From Klebsiella pneumoniae (lineage in GTDB: Bacteria; Pseudomonadota; Gammaproteobacteria; Steroidobacterales; Steroidobacteraceae): a stretch of 37,133 nt of DNA. Of this stretch, positions 28,137 through 37,133 are shown piece after piece. The notes beneath the pieces are model-generated. The model saw nothing but the letters and a program-made list of their open reading frames with translations, was not told the DNA's origin and searched no databases. The translations under genes were made by a program, and so were the position numbers. Position 1 is the stretch's first letter. Each line of letters starts with the position of its first letter. The stretch is taken from assembly GCA_945860725.1 (NCBI GenBank), contig CAMAQZ010000016.1, forward strand, positions 1 through 37,133, read 5' to 3'.

Positions 28137-29321
28137 TCAGCGGGCCGCCGCGGCACGCGACTCCAGCATCGCCACCGCCGGCAAGGTCTTACCCTCGACG
28201 AATTCGAGGAAAGCGCCGCCGCCGGTGGAGATGTAGGAGATCCCACTCGCCACGCCGTATTTTTCGATTGCTGCCAGCGTGTCGCCGCCGCCCGCAAGCG
28301 AGAACGCGGGACTCGCGGCGATCGCCTTTGCGAGCGTCTCGGTGCCGCCCCCGAACGGGTCGAACTCGAACACGCCGACCGGTCCGTTCCAGAGGATGGT
28401 GCCCGCGCCGACGAGCAATCTGGCGAACCGTGCCGCGGTCTGCGGACCGATGTCGAGGATCAGTTCGTCCGGACGGACCTCGCCCACCGCCCGTACCGTC
28501 GCGACCGCGGTCGAGGCGAACGCCTCCGCGACCACCACATCCGTGGGCAGCGGAATCTCGGCGCCGCGCGCGAGCGCCTGCGCGAGCAGCGCACGCGCGG
28601 TGTCGAGCATATCGGGCTCGTGCAGCGACTTGCCGACCGCGATCCCGTTGGCGGCGAGGAAGGTGTTGGCGATGCCGCCGCCGACGATCAAGTTATCGAC
28701 CTTGCCGAGCAAGGACTCGAGCACGGTGAGCTTGGTCGAGACCTTGGAACCGGCGACGATCGCGACCAGGGGCCGCGCAGGCTGCGCGAGCGCAAGCGAC
28801 AGCGCGCCGAGTTCGCCCACCAACAGCGGGCCCGCGCAGGCGACGGGCGCGAACCGCGCCACCCCGTGGGTGCTCGCCTCAGCACGATGAGCGGTGCCGA
28901 AAGCGTCCATCACGAAGATGTCGCAAAGCGCAGCCATGCGGCGCGCGAGCGCCTCGTCGTCCTTCTTCTCACCGTTGTTGAAGCGTACGTTCTCGCAGAG
29001 TACGACCTCGCCCGGCGCGCACTCGACGCCGTCGAGCCAGTCGCGCTGCAAACGCACCGGCTGCCCGAGCAGCTCGCCGAGCCGCGCCGCCACCGGCGCG
29101 AGCGAGTCCTCGGCCGAAAACTCGCCTTCTTTGGGACGACCGAGATGCGACATCACGATGACACGGGCGCCGGCGCCGACGGCCGCGCGCAGCGATGGCA
29201 GCGCCGCGCGGATGCGCGCATCGCTCGAGATGACGCCGGCTTCGACCGGGACGTTGAGGTCCTCGCGGATCAGCACCCGCTTGCCCCGCAGGTCGAGATC
29301 GGTCATGCGCAGCACCGTCAT
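28137..29321 (-). CDS. pgk: Phosphoglycerate kinase
   Basis: 394 residues from ATG 29321; the next ATG (29306) has no ribosome site, and the short MTVLRM leader resembles other gammaproteobacterial enzymes. The substrate-binding start is [18 protein letters not shown], followed by [30 protein letters not shown], and the ATP-site GSKVSTKL and [11 protein letters not shown] near the end. It transfers phosphate from 1,3-bisphosphoglycerate to ADP. It begins 10 bp after gap, so gap and pgk are one transcript, as is common. Confidence 0.96.
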   Translation of the reverse strand: MTVLRMTDLDLRGKRVLIREDLNVPVEAGVISSDARIRAALPSLRAAVGAGARVIVMSHLGRPKEGEFSAEDSLAPVAARLGELLGQPVRLQRDWLDGVECAPGEVVLCENVRFNNGEKKDDEALARRMAALCDIFVMDAFGTAHRAEASTHGVARFAPVACAGPLLVGELGALSLALAQPARPLVAIVAGSKVSTKLTVLESLLGKVDNLIVGGGIANTFLAANGIAVGKSLHEPDMLDTARALLAQALARGAEIPLPTDVVVAEAFASTAVATVRAVGEVRPDELILDIGPQTAARFARLLVGAGTILWNGPVGVFEFDPFGGGTETLAKAIAASPAFSLAGGGDTLAAIEKYGVASGISYISTGGGAFLEFVEGKTLPAVAMLESRAAAAR

Positions 29322-29331
29322 CGACGCCGCC

Positions 29332-30348
29332 TCAGGGAGCCTTGGACCAGGCTAGCGTCGTGTCGAGCATGCGGTTCGAGAAGCCCCACTCGTTGTCATA
29401 CCAGGCGCAGACCTTCACCAGTGTGCCGCCCGTGACCTTGGTCATGGTGGCGTCATAGGTGGAAGAATGCGCGTCGTGGTTGTAGTCGATCGAGACGAGC
29501 GGCGCTTCGGTGTAAGCCAGCACGCCGGCGAGCGGGCCCGAGGCCGCTGCGGCCTTCATCAGGGCATCGATCTCCGCAACCGTGGTCGCGCGCGCTGCGG
29601 TGAAGGTGAGATCGACCAGCGACACATTGATCGTCGGCACGCGCACCGAGAAACCGTCGAACTTGCCCTTGAGCGCGGGCAGCACGAGACCGACGGCCGC
29701 AGCCGCACCGGTCTTGGTCGGGATCATCGACATCGTGGCCGAGCGCGCGCGGCGCAGGTCCGAGTGGTAGACGTCGGTGAGCACTTGGTCGTTGGTATAG
29801 GCGTGGATGGTGGTCATCAGGCCACCGACGATACCGATATGCTCGTGCAGCACCTTGGCGACCGGCGCGAGGCAGTTGGTGGTGCAGGAGGCGTTCGAAA
29901 TCACGGTGTGCGAGGCGCGCAGCACATCGTGGTTGACGCCGTAGACCACCGTGGCGTCGACATCGTCGCCGCCTGGCGCGGAGATCACGACCTTCTTCGC
30001 GCCGCCCGCGAGGTGCGCCGCGGCCTTCGTCTTGCTGGTGAAGAGGCCCGTACACTCGAGCACAAAATCGACGCCGAGCTCGCCCCAAGGGAGCTTCGCG
30101 GGGTCGCGCTGCGCCAGCACCTGGATGCGATCGCCGTTGACCACCATCGAGTCGCCCTCGACCGCGACCGTACCGGGGAACTTGCCGTGCGCCGTGTCGT
30201 AGCGGGTCAGGTGGGCGTTGGTCGCCGCGTCGCCGAGGTCGTTGATCGCCACGATCTGGATCTCGCCCGTACGGCCCGCTTCGTAGAGCGCGCGCAGCAC
30301 ATTGCGCCCGATGCGGCCGTAGCCGTTGATGCCCACCTTGATCGTCAT
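29332..30348 (-). CDS. gap: Glyceraldehyde-3-phosphate dehydrogenase
   Basis: 338 residues from ATG 30348, with a strong AAGGGGAG 6 nt upstream. The NAD-binding start [17 protein letters not shown] is followed by INDLGD, whose aspartate favours NAD+ over NADP+. The active site is [12 protein letters not shown] with catalytic C155, and [14 protein letters not shown] closes the C-terminus. It oxidises glyceraldehyde-3-phosphate to 1,3-bisphosphoglycerate, feeding Pgk encoded next. The tkt-gap-pgk(-pyk) arrangement is known from many gamma- and betaproteobacteria. The 31-bp spacer after tkt contains only the ribosome site. Confidence 0.97.
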   Translation of the reverse strand: MTIKVGINGYGRIGRNVLRALYEAGRTGEIQIVAINDLGDAATNAHLTRYDTAHGKFPGTVAVEGDSMVVNGDRIQVLAQRDPAKLPWGELGVDFVLECTGLFTSKTKAAAHLAGGAKKVVISAPGGDDVDATVVYGVNHDVLRASHTVISNASCTTNCLAPVAKVLHEHIGIVGGLMTTIHAYTNDQVLTDVYHSDLRRARSATMSMIPTKTGAAAAVGLVLPALKGKFDGFSVRVPTINVSLVDLTFTAARATTVAEIDALMKAAAASGPLAGVLAYTEAPLVSIDYNHDAHSSTYDATMTKVTGGTLVKVCAWYDNEWGFSNRMLDTTLAWSKAP

Positions 30349-30379
30349 GCGTACTCCCCTTTCCGTTGTCTTTCCATTG

Positions 30380-32398
30380 TCAGCTTGCGAGCAGGCTCTC
30401 GAGCGCACGCGTGACGTGCGCGGTCGTGATGCCATATTCTTTGAACAGATCGGCAGCCTTGCCGGAGGCGCCGAAGCGGTCGATACCGATGACGCAACCG
30501 CCGCCACCGACGTACTTCCACCAGCTCTGCGAAGCGGCCGCCTCGACGGCGAGTCGGCGGCGCACGGCCTTCGGCAGCACGGCCTCGCGCCAAGCCTCGT
30601 CCTGGGCGTCGAACACGTCCGATGAGGGCATCGAGACGAGGCGCAACCGGCGACCGGCGGCGTTGAGCGCCCGGACCGCCTCGGCGCAGGGTGCGACCTC
30701 GGAACCCGTCGCGATCACGATGGCCTCCGGCTGCGCGCGACCCGCGGCGACCTCGGGGGCATCGAGCAGGATATAGCCACCGCTCGCGATCGCGGCGCGT
30801 TGCGCAGCGTCGCGCGGCTGCTGCGGCAGGGCTTGGCGCGTGAAGACGAGGCTGGTCGGCCCGTTGCGGCGCTCGATCGCCGCGCACCACGCGACCGCAG
30901 TCTCGGCGGCGTCGCAGGGCCGCCAGAGGCTGAGGTTCGGCATCGCACGCAGCGAGGCGAGATGCTCGATCGGCTGGTGCGTGGGTCCGTCTTCGCCGAG
31001 GCCGATCGAGTCGTGCGTGTAGACGAGCAGGATGCGCTGATGCATGAGCGCGGCGAGCCGCACCGCGTTGCGCGCGTAGTCGGAGAACACGAGGAAGGTG
31101 CCGGCATAGGGCGCGAATCCGCCGTGCAACGCGAGGCCGTTCATCATGGCCGTCATCGCGAACTCGCGCACTCCATAGTAGACATAGTTGCCGCCGCCCT
31201 CGTGGCCCGTCACGGGCTTGGAATCTTTGCGGAAGGTGTTGACCGAGCCGGTGAGATCCGCCGAACCGCCCAGCAGTTCACCCATCCCCGGCCCGAGCGT
31301 ATTGAGCACCACCTGCGATGAGGCACGGGTCGCCTGAGGCGCATCGACGGCAGCGGCGGAGGCCAAGGCCGCGTCGCGCAGCTGCGGCCAATCAGCGGGA
31401 AGCGCACCCGCCATGCGGCGGGTGAACTCCGCGGCGAGATCGGGGAACTCGCGGCGGTAGCGGTTGAAGCGGCGCTTCCAGGCGCGCTCGGCGCGCTCGC
31501 CGCGGGCGCGCTGGTCCCAGTCGGCGCGGATGTCCTCCGGCACCACGAACGGCGCGTGCGTCCAACCCAGCGCTGCGCGCGCGGCCGCGACCTCTTCGAT
31601 GCCGAGCGGCTCGCCATGCGTCGACTTGCTGCCCTGCTTGTTCGGGGCGCCGAAACCGATCACCGTGCGCGCGCAGATGAGCGTCGGCTGGCGGCGGTTG
31701 GCCTTAGCCCGCCGCAGCGCCTTGAGCACCGCGTCGCCGTCATGACCGTCCAGATCTTTGATGACCTGCCAACCGCAGGCGGCGAAGCGCTTCGGGGTGT
31801 CATCAGCCATCCAGCCGCTGACCGCACCATCGATGGAGATGCCGTTGTCGTCGTAGACGCAGATGAGCTTACCGAGTCCAAGCGTACCGGCGAGCGAGAC
31901 CGCTTCGTGCGAGATGCCTTCCATCAGGCAGCCGTCGCCGACGAAGACATAAGTGTGATGGTCGACGATGTCGTGTCCCGGACGGTTGAACTCCGCCGCC
32001 AATAGCCGCTCGGCGAGCGCCATGCCGACCGCGGTGGCGAGGCCTTGGCCGAGCGGACCGGTGGTGGTCTCGATGCCGATGTCGAGATCGTTCTCGGGGT
32101 GGCCGGGCGTGCGTGAACCGAGCTGGCGGAACGCGCGCAGATCGTCGATCGAGAGCGGATAGCCGCTGAGATGGTTCGCTGAATAGAGCAGCATCGATGC
32201 GTGGCCGTTCGACAGCACGAAGCGGTCACGATCGGCCCAGCGTGGATGGGTCGGGTTGAAGTCCATGACCTCGCGCCACAGGACTTCAGCGATGTCCGCC
32301 ATCCCCATCGGCGCGCCCGGATGCCCGGAGGCCGCCTGCTGCACCGCGTCCATGGAGAGCGCCCGGATGGCATTTGCGAGACGGCGACGTTGGCTCAT
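30380..32398 (-). CDS. tkt: Transketolase
   Basis: 672 residues from ATG 32398; a longer frame reaches into the metK-side spacer without family likeness. The thiamine-diphosphate motif is [20 protein letters not shown] (about residues 155-175), ending in the usual YDDN. The front reads [22 protein letters not shown] and [16 protein letters not shown], and the pyrimidine domain has [24 protein letters not shown]. The enzyme exchanges two-carbon units in the pentose phosphate pathway and produces the glyceraldehyde-3-phosphate used by Gap. It is divergent from metK (150 bp). No clear promoter was found; TTGGAT and GAGAAT at 18 bp are poor matches. Confidence 0.96.
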   Translation of the reverse strand: MSQRRRLANAIRALSMDAVQQAASGHPGAPMGMADIAEVLWREVMDFNPTHPRWADRDRFVLSNGHASMLLYSANHLSGYPLSIDDLRAFRQLGSRTPGHPENDLDIGIETTTGPLGQGLATAVGMALAERLLAAEFNRPGHDIVDHHTYVFVGDGCLMEGISHEAVSLAGTLGLGKLICVYDDNGISIDGAVSGWMADDTPKRFAACGWQVIKDLDGHDGDAVLKALRRAKANRRQPTLICARTVIGFGAPNKQGSKSTHGEPLGIEEVAAARAALGWTHAPFVVPEDIRADWDQRARGERAERAWKRRFNRYRREFPDLAAEFTRRMAGALPADWPQLRDAALASAAAVDAPQATRASSQVVLNTLGPGMGELLGGSADLTGSVNTFRKDSKPVTGHEGGGNYVYYGVREFAMTAMMNGLALHGGFAPYAGTFLVFSDYARNAVRLAALMHQRILLVYTHDSIGLGEDGPTHQPIEHLASLRAMPNLSLWRPCDAAETAVAWCAAIERRNGPTSLVFTRQALPQQPRDAAQRAAIASGGYILLDAPEVAAGRAQPEAIVIATGSEVAPCAEAVRALNAAGRRLRLVSMPSSDVFDAQDEAWREAVLPKAVRRRLAVEAAASQSWWKYVGGGGCVIGIDRFGASGKAADLFKEYGITTAHVTRALESLLAS

Positions 32399-32499
32399 AG
32401 GGACATCCGAAGGCTTGCAGGAAACAGCAATTCTCGCCCACAGCGGCGCCAATATCCAACGAAAATGACGGCCCAAGGCCGCGGCGGCACGCCGGACAT

Positions 32500-32508
32500 T
32501 GTTATAAT
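32500..32508 (+). promoter_or_regulatory. Extended -10 promoter of metK
   Basis: TGTTATAAT is a perfect TGn-TATAAT extended -10. No -35 match is found 16-18 bp upstream, which extended -10 promoters tolerate. The predicted start is near 32515, leaving a 34-nt leader before ATG 32549. That leader is too short for any SAM riboswitch class and shows none of their motifs. Confidence 0.65.
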
Positions 32509-32548
32509 GGAAGGCTTAGCACACCCCTCACGAGAGCGAGACACTGCC

Positions 32549-33721
32549 ATGGCGAACGATTTTCTCTTCACCTCCGAGTCCGTCTCGGAAGGCCACCCGG
32601 ACAAGGTCGCCGACCAGATCTCCGATGCCATCCTCGATGCGATCCTCGCTGAGGACAAAGGCGCCCGCGTGGCCTGTGAGACCCTGGTCAAGACGGGTGT
32701 CGTCATCGTCGCCGGCGAAGTCACGACCAACGTGTGGGTCGATATCGAGGCCGTGGTGCGCAAGACCGTGCTCGACATCGGCTACAACTCCTCCGACATG
32801 GGCTTCGATGGCGCCTCCTGCGGCGTGCTCAATGTCATCGGCAAGCAGTCGGTCGACATTGCACAGGGTGTCGATCGCAAAGACCCGCGCAAGCAGGGCG
32901 CCGGCGACCAGGGTCTGATGTTCGGCTTCGCCACCCACGAGACCGATGTGCTGATGCCCGCCGCCATCACCCTCTCGCATCGGCTCGTCGAGCGTCAGGC
33001 CAAGGTGCGCAAGTCCGGCAAACTCGCCTGGCTGCGCCCCGATGCCAAGAGCCAGGTCACGCTGCGCTACGAGAACGACCGACCGGTCGCGATCGATGCC
33101 GTCGTGCTCTCCACCCAGCACTCGGACGACATCTCCACCAAGGCGCTGCGCGAGGCCGTGATGGAGGAGATCCTGCTGCCCGTGCTGCCCAAAAAATGGC
33201 TGCATAAAGGCACCAAGTTCCATATCAACCCGACCGGCCGCTTCGTCATCGGCGGTCCGGTGGGCGACTGCGGCCTCACCGGCCGCAAGATCATCGTCGA
33301 CACCTACGGCGGTTTCGCCCGCCACGGCGGCGGCGCGTTCTCGGGCAAGGACCCCTCGAAGGTCGATCGCTCGGCCGCTTATGCCGCGCGCTATGTCGCC
33401 AAGAACATCGTCGCTGCGGGCCTCGCCGAACGTTGCGAGGTGCAGGTCTCCTACGCCATCGGCGTCGCCGAACCGACCTCGATCATGGTCGAGACCTTCG
33501 GCACCGGGACGCTGTCGCGCGACAAACTCACGGCGCTGGTGCGCCGGCATTTCGATCTGACCCCCTACGGGCTGCGCGAGATGCTCGACCTCGCCCGTCC
33601 GATCTACCTCAAGACCGCGGCCTACGGCCACTTCGGCCGCAAGCACCCGGATTTCACCTGGGAGCGCACCGACAAGGCCGCAGCGCTCGCCGCCGACGCC
33701 GGCGCGAAGACCCGGCGCTGA
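32549..33721 (+). CDS. metK: S-adenosylmethionine synthetase
   Basis: 390 residues from ATG 32549; family lengths are 380-400. Visible motifs are [24 protein letters not shown] at the front (ATP and metal site), [12 protein letters not shown], the mobile-loop region, and [19 protein letters not shown] near residue 260. It joins methionine and ATP to form SAM in the cytoplasm. It is read away from tkt from an extended -10 promoter, and ahcY follows after 170 bp that contain a riboswitch, so synthesis of SAM and disposal of its by-product SAH are encoded together but can be controlled apart. Confidence 0.97.
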   Translation: MANDFLFTSESVSEGHPDKVADQISDAILDAILAEDKGARVACETLVKTGVVIVAGEVTTNVWVDIEAVVRKTVLDIGYNSSDMGFDGASCGVLNVIGKQSVDIAQGVDRKDPRKQGAGDQGLMFGFATHETDVLMPAAITLSHRLVERQAKVRKSGKLAWLRPDAKSQVTLRYENDRPVAIDAVVLSTQHSDDISTKALREAVMEEILLPVLPKKWLHKGTKFHINPTGRFVIGGPVGDCGLTGRKIIVDTYGGFARHGGGAFSGKDPSKVDRSAAYAARYVAKNIVAAGLAERCEVQVSYAIGVAEPTSIMVETFGTGTLSRDKLTALVRRHFDLTPYGLREMLDLARPIYLKTAAYGHFGRKHPDFTWERTDKAAALAADAGAKTRR

Positions 33722-33738
33722 ACGAGCCGGGTTTCGAC

Positions 33739-33744
33739 TACAAT
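33739..33744 (+). promoter_or_regulatory. Possible -10 of the ahcY leader
   Basis: TACAAT lies 18 bp after the metK stop and about 50 nt before the riboswitch. CTGAAC 15 bp upstream is a poor -35. If used, transcription would begin near 33751 and include the complete riboswitch. Confidence 0.4.
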
Positions 33745-33794
33745 CTTCGACCGTAAATGGCCCGATCGCCCGCAAAGGCGACCAGGCCGCGTGA

Positions 33795-33861
33795 CGCGAG
33801 GGGCGCTGCAGCATCGATGGGATGCGAGGCTCGCGGCACGGCAGGATGCACAACGGCGCCC
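33795..33861 (+). ncRNA. S-adenosylhomocysteine (SAH) riboswitch upstream of ahcY
   Basis: The known SAH riboswitch architecture can be drawn from the sequence. P1 is CGCGAG (33795-33800) with CTCGCG (33830-33835). P2 is GCATC (33811-33815) with GATGC (33821-33825) and a 5-nt loop. The pseudoknot is GGGCGC (33801-33806) with GCGCCC (33856-33861). The conserved core GAGG-GCGCTGCA after P1 and GAGGCTCG before its 3' strand match the class consensus as I recall it. The ahcY ribosome site (GGAG 33882-33885) begins 21 nt later. In this class SAH binding raises downstream expression, which suits removal of SAH by AhcY. Confidence 0.88.
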
Positions 33862-33891
33862 GTTCATCTTTCTAAGATAACGGAGCCGACC

Positions 33892-35298
33892 ATGACCAGC
33901 ACCGCCACGCGCGACTTCCATGTCGCCGACCTTGCCCTTGCCGACTGGGGCCGCAAAGAGATCCGCATCGCCGAGACGGAGATGCCGGGCCTCCTGGGGA
34001 TCCGTGACGAGTTCGCCCCGACGCAGCCGCTGCGCGGCGCCCGCATCACCGGGTCGCTGCACATGACCATCCAGACAGCCGTGCTGATCGAGACGCTGCA
34101 GGCGCTCGGCGCTCAGGTCCGCTGGGCTTCCTGCAACATCTTCTCGACGCAGGACCATGCCGCCGCCGCCATCGCCGTCCAAGGCACGGCGGTGTTCGCC
34201 TACAAGGGCGAGTCTCTCAAAGAATACTGGGACTTCACCCATCGCATCTTCGAGTGGCCGGACGGCGGCTTCTCGAACATGATCCTTGATGACGGCGGCG
34301 ACGCCACGCTGCTGCTGCACCTCGGGACCCGCGCCGAGACGGACGCCTCGCTGCTGACCAACCCGGGCAGCGAAGAGGAGACCTTCCTCTTCGACTCGAT
34401 CCGCGAGACGCTCAAGCGCGACCCGAAGTGGTATTCGACCCGCATCAAGCACATCCGCGGCGTCACCGAGGAAACCACTACCGGCGTCAAGCGCCTCTAC
34501 CAGATGGCGAAAGACGGCGCGCTCGCCTTCCCCGCCATCAACGTCAACGATGCCGTGACGAAGTCCAAGTTCGACAACCTGTATGGTTGCCGCGAGTCGC
34601 TCGTCGATGCGATCAAGCGCGCCACCGATGTGATGATCGCTGGCAAGGTCGCGGTGGTCTGCGGCTATGGTGACGTGGGCAAGGGTTCGGCGCAGGCGCT
34701 GCGGGCGCTGTCGGCCCAGGTGTGGGTCACGGAAGTCGATCCGATCTGCGCACTGCAGGCGGCGATGGAGGGTTATCGCGTGGTCACCATGGAGTACGCC
34801 GCCGACAAGGCGGACATCTTCGTCACCGCCACCGGCAACTACCATGTCATCACGCACGATCACATGCAGGCGATGAAGAATCAGGCGATCGTCTGTAACA
34901 TCGGCCACTTCGACAATGAGATCGACTGCGCCTCTTTGAAGCAGTACCAGTGGGACAACATCAAGCCGCAGGTCGACCACATCATCTTCCCCGACGGCAA
35001 GCGCATCACGCTGCTCGCGGAAGGCCGGCTCGTGAACCTCGGCTGCGGCACCGGACATCCGTCGTATGTGATGTCCTCGTCGTTCGCCAACCAGACCATC
35101 GCCCAGATCGAGCTTTGGTCGAACCACAACAAGTACCCGGTCGGCGTCCATGTGCTTCCCAAGCACCTCGACGAGAAGGTCGCGCGGCTGCAGCTCCAGA
35201 AGCTCGGCGCCCGGCTGACCGAGCTCTCCGACCAGCAGGCGAACTACATCGGGGTCACCAAGCAGGGCCCCTACAAGCCGGACGCCTACCGGTACTGA
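33892..35298 (+). CDS. ahcY: Adenosylhomocysteinase (SAH hydrolase)
   Basis: 468 residues from ATG 33892, with GGAG 6 nt upstream; a longer frame would run through the riboswitch and is rejected. The front has [17 protein letters not shown] and [24 protein letters not shown]. The NAD-binding loop is [13 protein letters not shown], with [22 protein letters not shown] before it, and the C-terminal [10 protein letters not shown] supplies the partner-subunit NAD contacts. It splits SAH into adenosine and homocysteine, relieving inhibition of methyltransferases. The 468-residue length with the extra insert around residues 160-200 is the bacterial form. Confidence 0.97.
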   Translation: MTSTATRDFHVADLALADWGRKEIRIAETEMPGLLGIRDEFAPTQPLRGARITGSLHMTIQTAVLIETLQALGAQVRWASCNIFSTQDHAAAAIAVQGTAVFAYKGESLKEYWDFTHRIFEWPDGGFSNMILDDGGDATLLLHLGTRAETDASLLTNPGSEEETFLFDSIRETLKRDPKWYSTRIKHIRGVTEETTTGVKRLYQMAKDGALAFPAINVNDAVTKSKFDNLYGCRESLVDAIKRATDVMIAGKVAVVCGYGDVGKGSAQALRALSAQVWVTEVDPICALQAAMEGYRVVTMEYAADKADIFVTATGNYHVITHDHMQAMKNQAIVCNIGHFDNEIDCASLKQYQWDNIKPQVDHIIFPDGKRITLLAEGRLVNLGCGTGHPSYVMSSSFANQTIAQIELWSNHNKYPVGVHVLPKHLDEKVARLQLQKLGARLTELSDQQANYIGVTKQGPYKPDAYRY

Positions 35299-35333
35299 CC
35301 TGGGGGGACGGCCGTGGCGTTAGCATAGGTGCC

Positions 35334-36083
35334 ATGGCCGTCATCCGCCTGCTGCAGCTCACCGACACGCACCTTGTGGGTGATCCCCGCGGGGAGGTGC
35401 GCGGCGTGCGCACCCTCGACACGCTGCGCAAGGTGCTGCGCGGCGCGGCCGCGGATCTCGAGGCGGCCGATGCGGTGCTGCTGACGGGCGACATCGTCCA
35501 TGACGATCCCGACGGTTACGCGTGGGTGCGCCACGAGCTGGGCTCGCTGGCAAAGCCTGTGCTTTGTATCCCGGGCAACCACGACGACCCGCAACTGCTC
35601 CGCGACGCGCTCAGCGAACCGCCCTTCCGGCATCTCGGTCACCATGATCTCGGCGCGTGGCGGATCGTCCTGCTCGACAGCACCGTCCCCGGAGAGGCTG
35701 CAGGCGAATTACCCGCCACCGAGTTGGCGCGCCTCGAGGCGGCGCTCGGGCCTGGCAGCCCACCGCACGCATTGGTCGTGCTGCACCACCCGCCGCTTCC
35801 GGTAGGCAGCGCCGGACTCGACAGCGTCGGTCTGCGCAACAGCGCAGCGCTGCAGGCGATGATCGCGGGCCTGCCGACGGTACGCGCCTTGCTCGGCGGT
35901 CATGTGCACCAGGAGAGCGAGCAGCGCCTCGGTGCAGTGCGGGTGTTCACCACGCCCTCCACCTGCATGCAGTTTAGGCCGCAGGCCACAGGCTTCGAGA
36001 TCGACGATCGCGGCCCCGGGTACCGGGTGCTCGAACTGTATCCCGATGGTGGACTGCAAACCCGCGTCCGCTGGTTCGACTGA
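35334..36083 (+). CDS. CpdA-like metallophosphoesterase (possible 3',5'-cAMP phosphodiesterase)
   Basis: 249 residues from ATG 35334, 35 bp after ahcY. The calcineurin-type class III phosphodiesterase ligands are complete: D11-x-H13 (LTDTHL), D53 (TGDIVHDD), G81-N-H-D84 (IPGNHDDP), H151-H152 (VLHHPP) and G189-H-V-H192. This D-x-H, G-N-H-D, G-H-x-H set is that of CpdA-like enzymes, which hydrolyse cAMP. It lacks a signal peptide, so it is cytoplasmic. Other phosphodiester substrates are possible, since the fold is broad. The upstream 35 bp hold no clear promoter, and the CPBP gene follows after 10 bp, so it may be read with ahcY. Confidence 0.8.
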   Translation: MAVIRLLQLTDTHLVGDPRGEVRGVRTLDTLRKVLRGAAADLEAADAVLLTGDIVHDDPDGYAWVRHELGSLAKPVLCIPGNHDDPQLLRDALSEPPFRHLGHHDLGAWRIVLLDSTVPGEAAGELPATELARLEAALGPGSPPHALVVLHHPPLPVGSAGLDSVGLRNSAALQAMIAGLPTVRALLGGHVHQESEQRLGAVRVFTTPSTCMQFRPQATGFEIDDRGPGYRVLELYPDGGLQTRVRWFD

Positions 36084-36093
36084 GAGATCTGCG

Positions 36094-37029
36094 ATGCGCA
36101 CCTTCCTGTGGTTCATCGGCCTGTTTGTCGCCGGTTTTGCGGTCATGGCGCTGCTTGCGTGGCCGGCCTACGAGTGGCTCTCGCCGCACCTCGACGTCAA
36201 GTTCCATCGGCTCGCCAACCGCATCGGGCAGCTCTCGCTGCTGATCGGTATCGTGTTGCTGGTACGGCGGTTGGCGCTGGCCGACCGTCACAGCCTCGGC
36301 TACGGCCTGCCGAGGACCGAGTTCCTGCGCGAACTCGCCATCGGGCTGGCCCTAGGTTTAGCCACCATGCTGCCGATCGCATTTTTGATGTTCGGGTTCG
36401 ACCTGCGGATATTGCGCGAGGGCATCACGCTCGATGGGGCGCTGCTCATGCAGCTCGCGGCCGGCGGCCTGATGACGGGGCTCGCGGTCGCCTTCATCGA
36501 AGAGACTTTTTTTCGCGGTGCGATGCACGCCGCGATCGCGCGCGAGTCGGGTCATCGGCTCGCCATCGTACTGACCGCCCTGCTCTACTCGGCGGTGCAT
36601 TTCGTGGGGCGCCACCGCATCCCCGTCGAGGAGCTCGGTCCGGACAGCGGACTGCGGCATATCGTGGGTACGTTGGCGGCGTTCGCGAACCCCCTCGGCA
36701 TCCTCGATGCGTTCCTGGCGCTCGCAGCGGTGGGTGTGCTGCTCGGGCTCGTGCGCGCGCGGACCGGCCATGTCGCCGGCTGCATCGGCGTGCACGCCGG
36801 TTGGGTATGGGTGATCAGCGTTCTGCGCGAGTCGTCAGTCCCCGTCGCCGCGAGCCCTTGGCGCTTCCTGCTGTCGGAATTCGACGGCGTGGTGGGCTGG
36901 CTGGTGCTCGCCTGGACGCTCGTCATCGGCGTGGTGGTGCTGAGCTTTTACCGGCATCGCACCACCCTAGGGATCGGCGTCGCGGACGACGCCCTCAAGC
37001 GTCGGAGGGATCCTCCGGCCGCCGGATGA
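36094..37029 (+). CDS. CPBP family intramembrane metalloprotease
   Basis: 311 residues from ATG 36094, with GAGAG upstream. About eight membrane spans are visible. The CPBP (Abi) motifs are E136-E137-x3-R141 in FIEETFFRGAM, H169 in YSAVHFVG, and H234 in IGVHAGW. The family includes Rce1-type CAAX proteases and bacterial proteins of varied or unknown role, some linked to bacteriocin immunity; the function here is unknown. The 3' end overlaps the convergent LON-domain gene by 35 bp, an antiparallel overlap that leaves no room for a separate terminator. Confidence 0.87.
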   Translation: MRTFLWFIGLFVAGFAVMALLAWPAYEWLSPHLDVKFHRLANRIGQLSLLIGIVLLVRRLALADRHSLGYGLPRTEFLRELAIGLALGLATMLPIAFLMFGFDLRILREGITLDGALLMQLAAGGLMTGLAVAFIEETFFRGAMHAAIARESGHRLAIVLTALLYSAVHFVGRHRIPVEELGPDSGLRHIVGTLAAFANPLGILDAFLALAAVGVLLGLVRARTGHVAGCIGVHAGWVWVISVLRESSVPVAASPWRFLLSEFDGVVGWLVLAWTLVIGVVVLSFYRHRTTLGIGVADDALKRRRDPPAAG

Positions 37030-37133
37030 GCGGAGAGACGACGGCCAGCCGCTCGATCGGATCGTCCATCTCGAGGCAGGCCTGCTTGTCGCCGAGGGCG
37101 ATCGGCAGGATCTCCACCAGCCGCCCGCCGACC
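36995..37133 (-). CDS. LON substrate-binding domain protein, C-terminal part (5' end outside window)
   Basis: A minus-strand frame from the right edge to TGA 36997-36995 gives 45 residues: a segment VGGRLVEILPIALGDKQACLE, then MDDPIERLAVVSPLIRR and a short acidic end. The pattern of a hydrophobic helix, (P)xxLxxKQxLLExDDPxxRL, resembles the end of the stand-alone LON/ATP-dependent protease La N-terminal domain proteins as I know them. Too little is present to be certain, and the domain core is not seen. It overlaps the CPBP gene end by 35 bp. Confidence 0.55.
   Translation of the reverse strand, partial: VGGRLVEILPIALGDKQACLEMDDPIERLAVVSPLIRRPEDPSDA

Noticed and set aside
32509-32548. SAM riboswitch in the metK leader
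   Set aside because: The leader after the extended -10 is only about 34 nt and has no stems or conserved cores of known SAM classes.
32528-35166. Long minus-strand frames over metK and ahcY (441 and 514 residues)
   Set aside because: Shadows of two complete housekeeping genes; one runs across the riboswitch, which is better explained as RNA.

Overview
The window is a gene-dense, high-GC bacterial chromosome segment with no tRNA, rRNA, insertion sequence, phage gene or CRISPR array. Gene content and order (mreCD-mrdAB-mltB-rlpA-dacA; lptD-surA-pdxA-rsmA-apaH; tkt-gap-pgk-pyk; metK-riboswitch-ahcY) point to a gammaproteobacterium with a lipopolysaccharide outer membrane. The AmgK/MurU recycling pair, the SAH riboswitch and the glycolytic cluster fit the Xanthomonadales/Nevskiales/Pseudomonas-like part of the class better than the enterics; the exact lineage is inference.

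Layout. 1-8270 (+): cell-elongation and peptidoglycan genes: mreC (3' part), mreD, PBP2, RodA, MltB, RlpA, a D,D-carboxypeptidase, a D-amino acid aminotransferase and ybeD, mostly with 1-4 bp overlaps. 8279-12268 (-): two blocks, amgK-murU (MurNAc recycling) and lipA-lipB-folE (lipoate and pterin synthesis). 12315-18627 (+): lptD, surA, pdxA, rsmA, apaH (apaG is missing from its usual place). 18688-20217 (+): class I fumarase. 20288-22126: a divergent pair, an exported Bcp-type peroxiredoxin (-) and a patatin-like phospholipase (+). 22138-32398 (-): tkt-gap-pgk, then pyk joined by 1-4 bp junctions to a penicillin-acylase family hydrolase, a MoxR ATPase and a VWA protein. 32549-37029 (+): metK, an SAH riboswitch, ahcY, a CpdA-like phosphoesterase and a CPBP membrane protease. 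The right edge cuts a LON-domain gene (-).

The genes form a few functional groups. The left third covers peptidoglycan synthesis (PBP2/RodA), trimming (carboxypeptidase), cleavage (MltB, RlpA) and salvage (AmgK/MurU), with an aminotransferase that could use released D-alanine. LptD and SurA build the outer membrane. MetK and AhcY make SAM and remove SAH, with ahcY under a recognisable SAH riboswitch. The most unusual parts are the pyk-acylase-MoxR-VWA operon, a perfectly palindromic two-way -10 element between amgK and lptD, and several genes whose -10-like hexamer lies only 6-9 nt before the start codon, suggesting leaderless mRNAs. No stretch over 300 bp lacks a gene; the longest spacers are 33722-33891 (riboswitch) and 32399-32548 (tkt/metK divergent promoters). 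I found no clearly undescribed system; the acylase-MoxR-VWA cassette is the best candidate.
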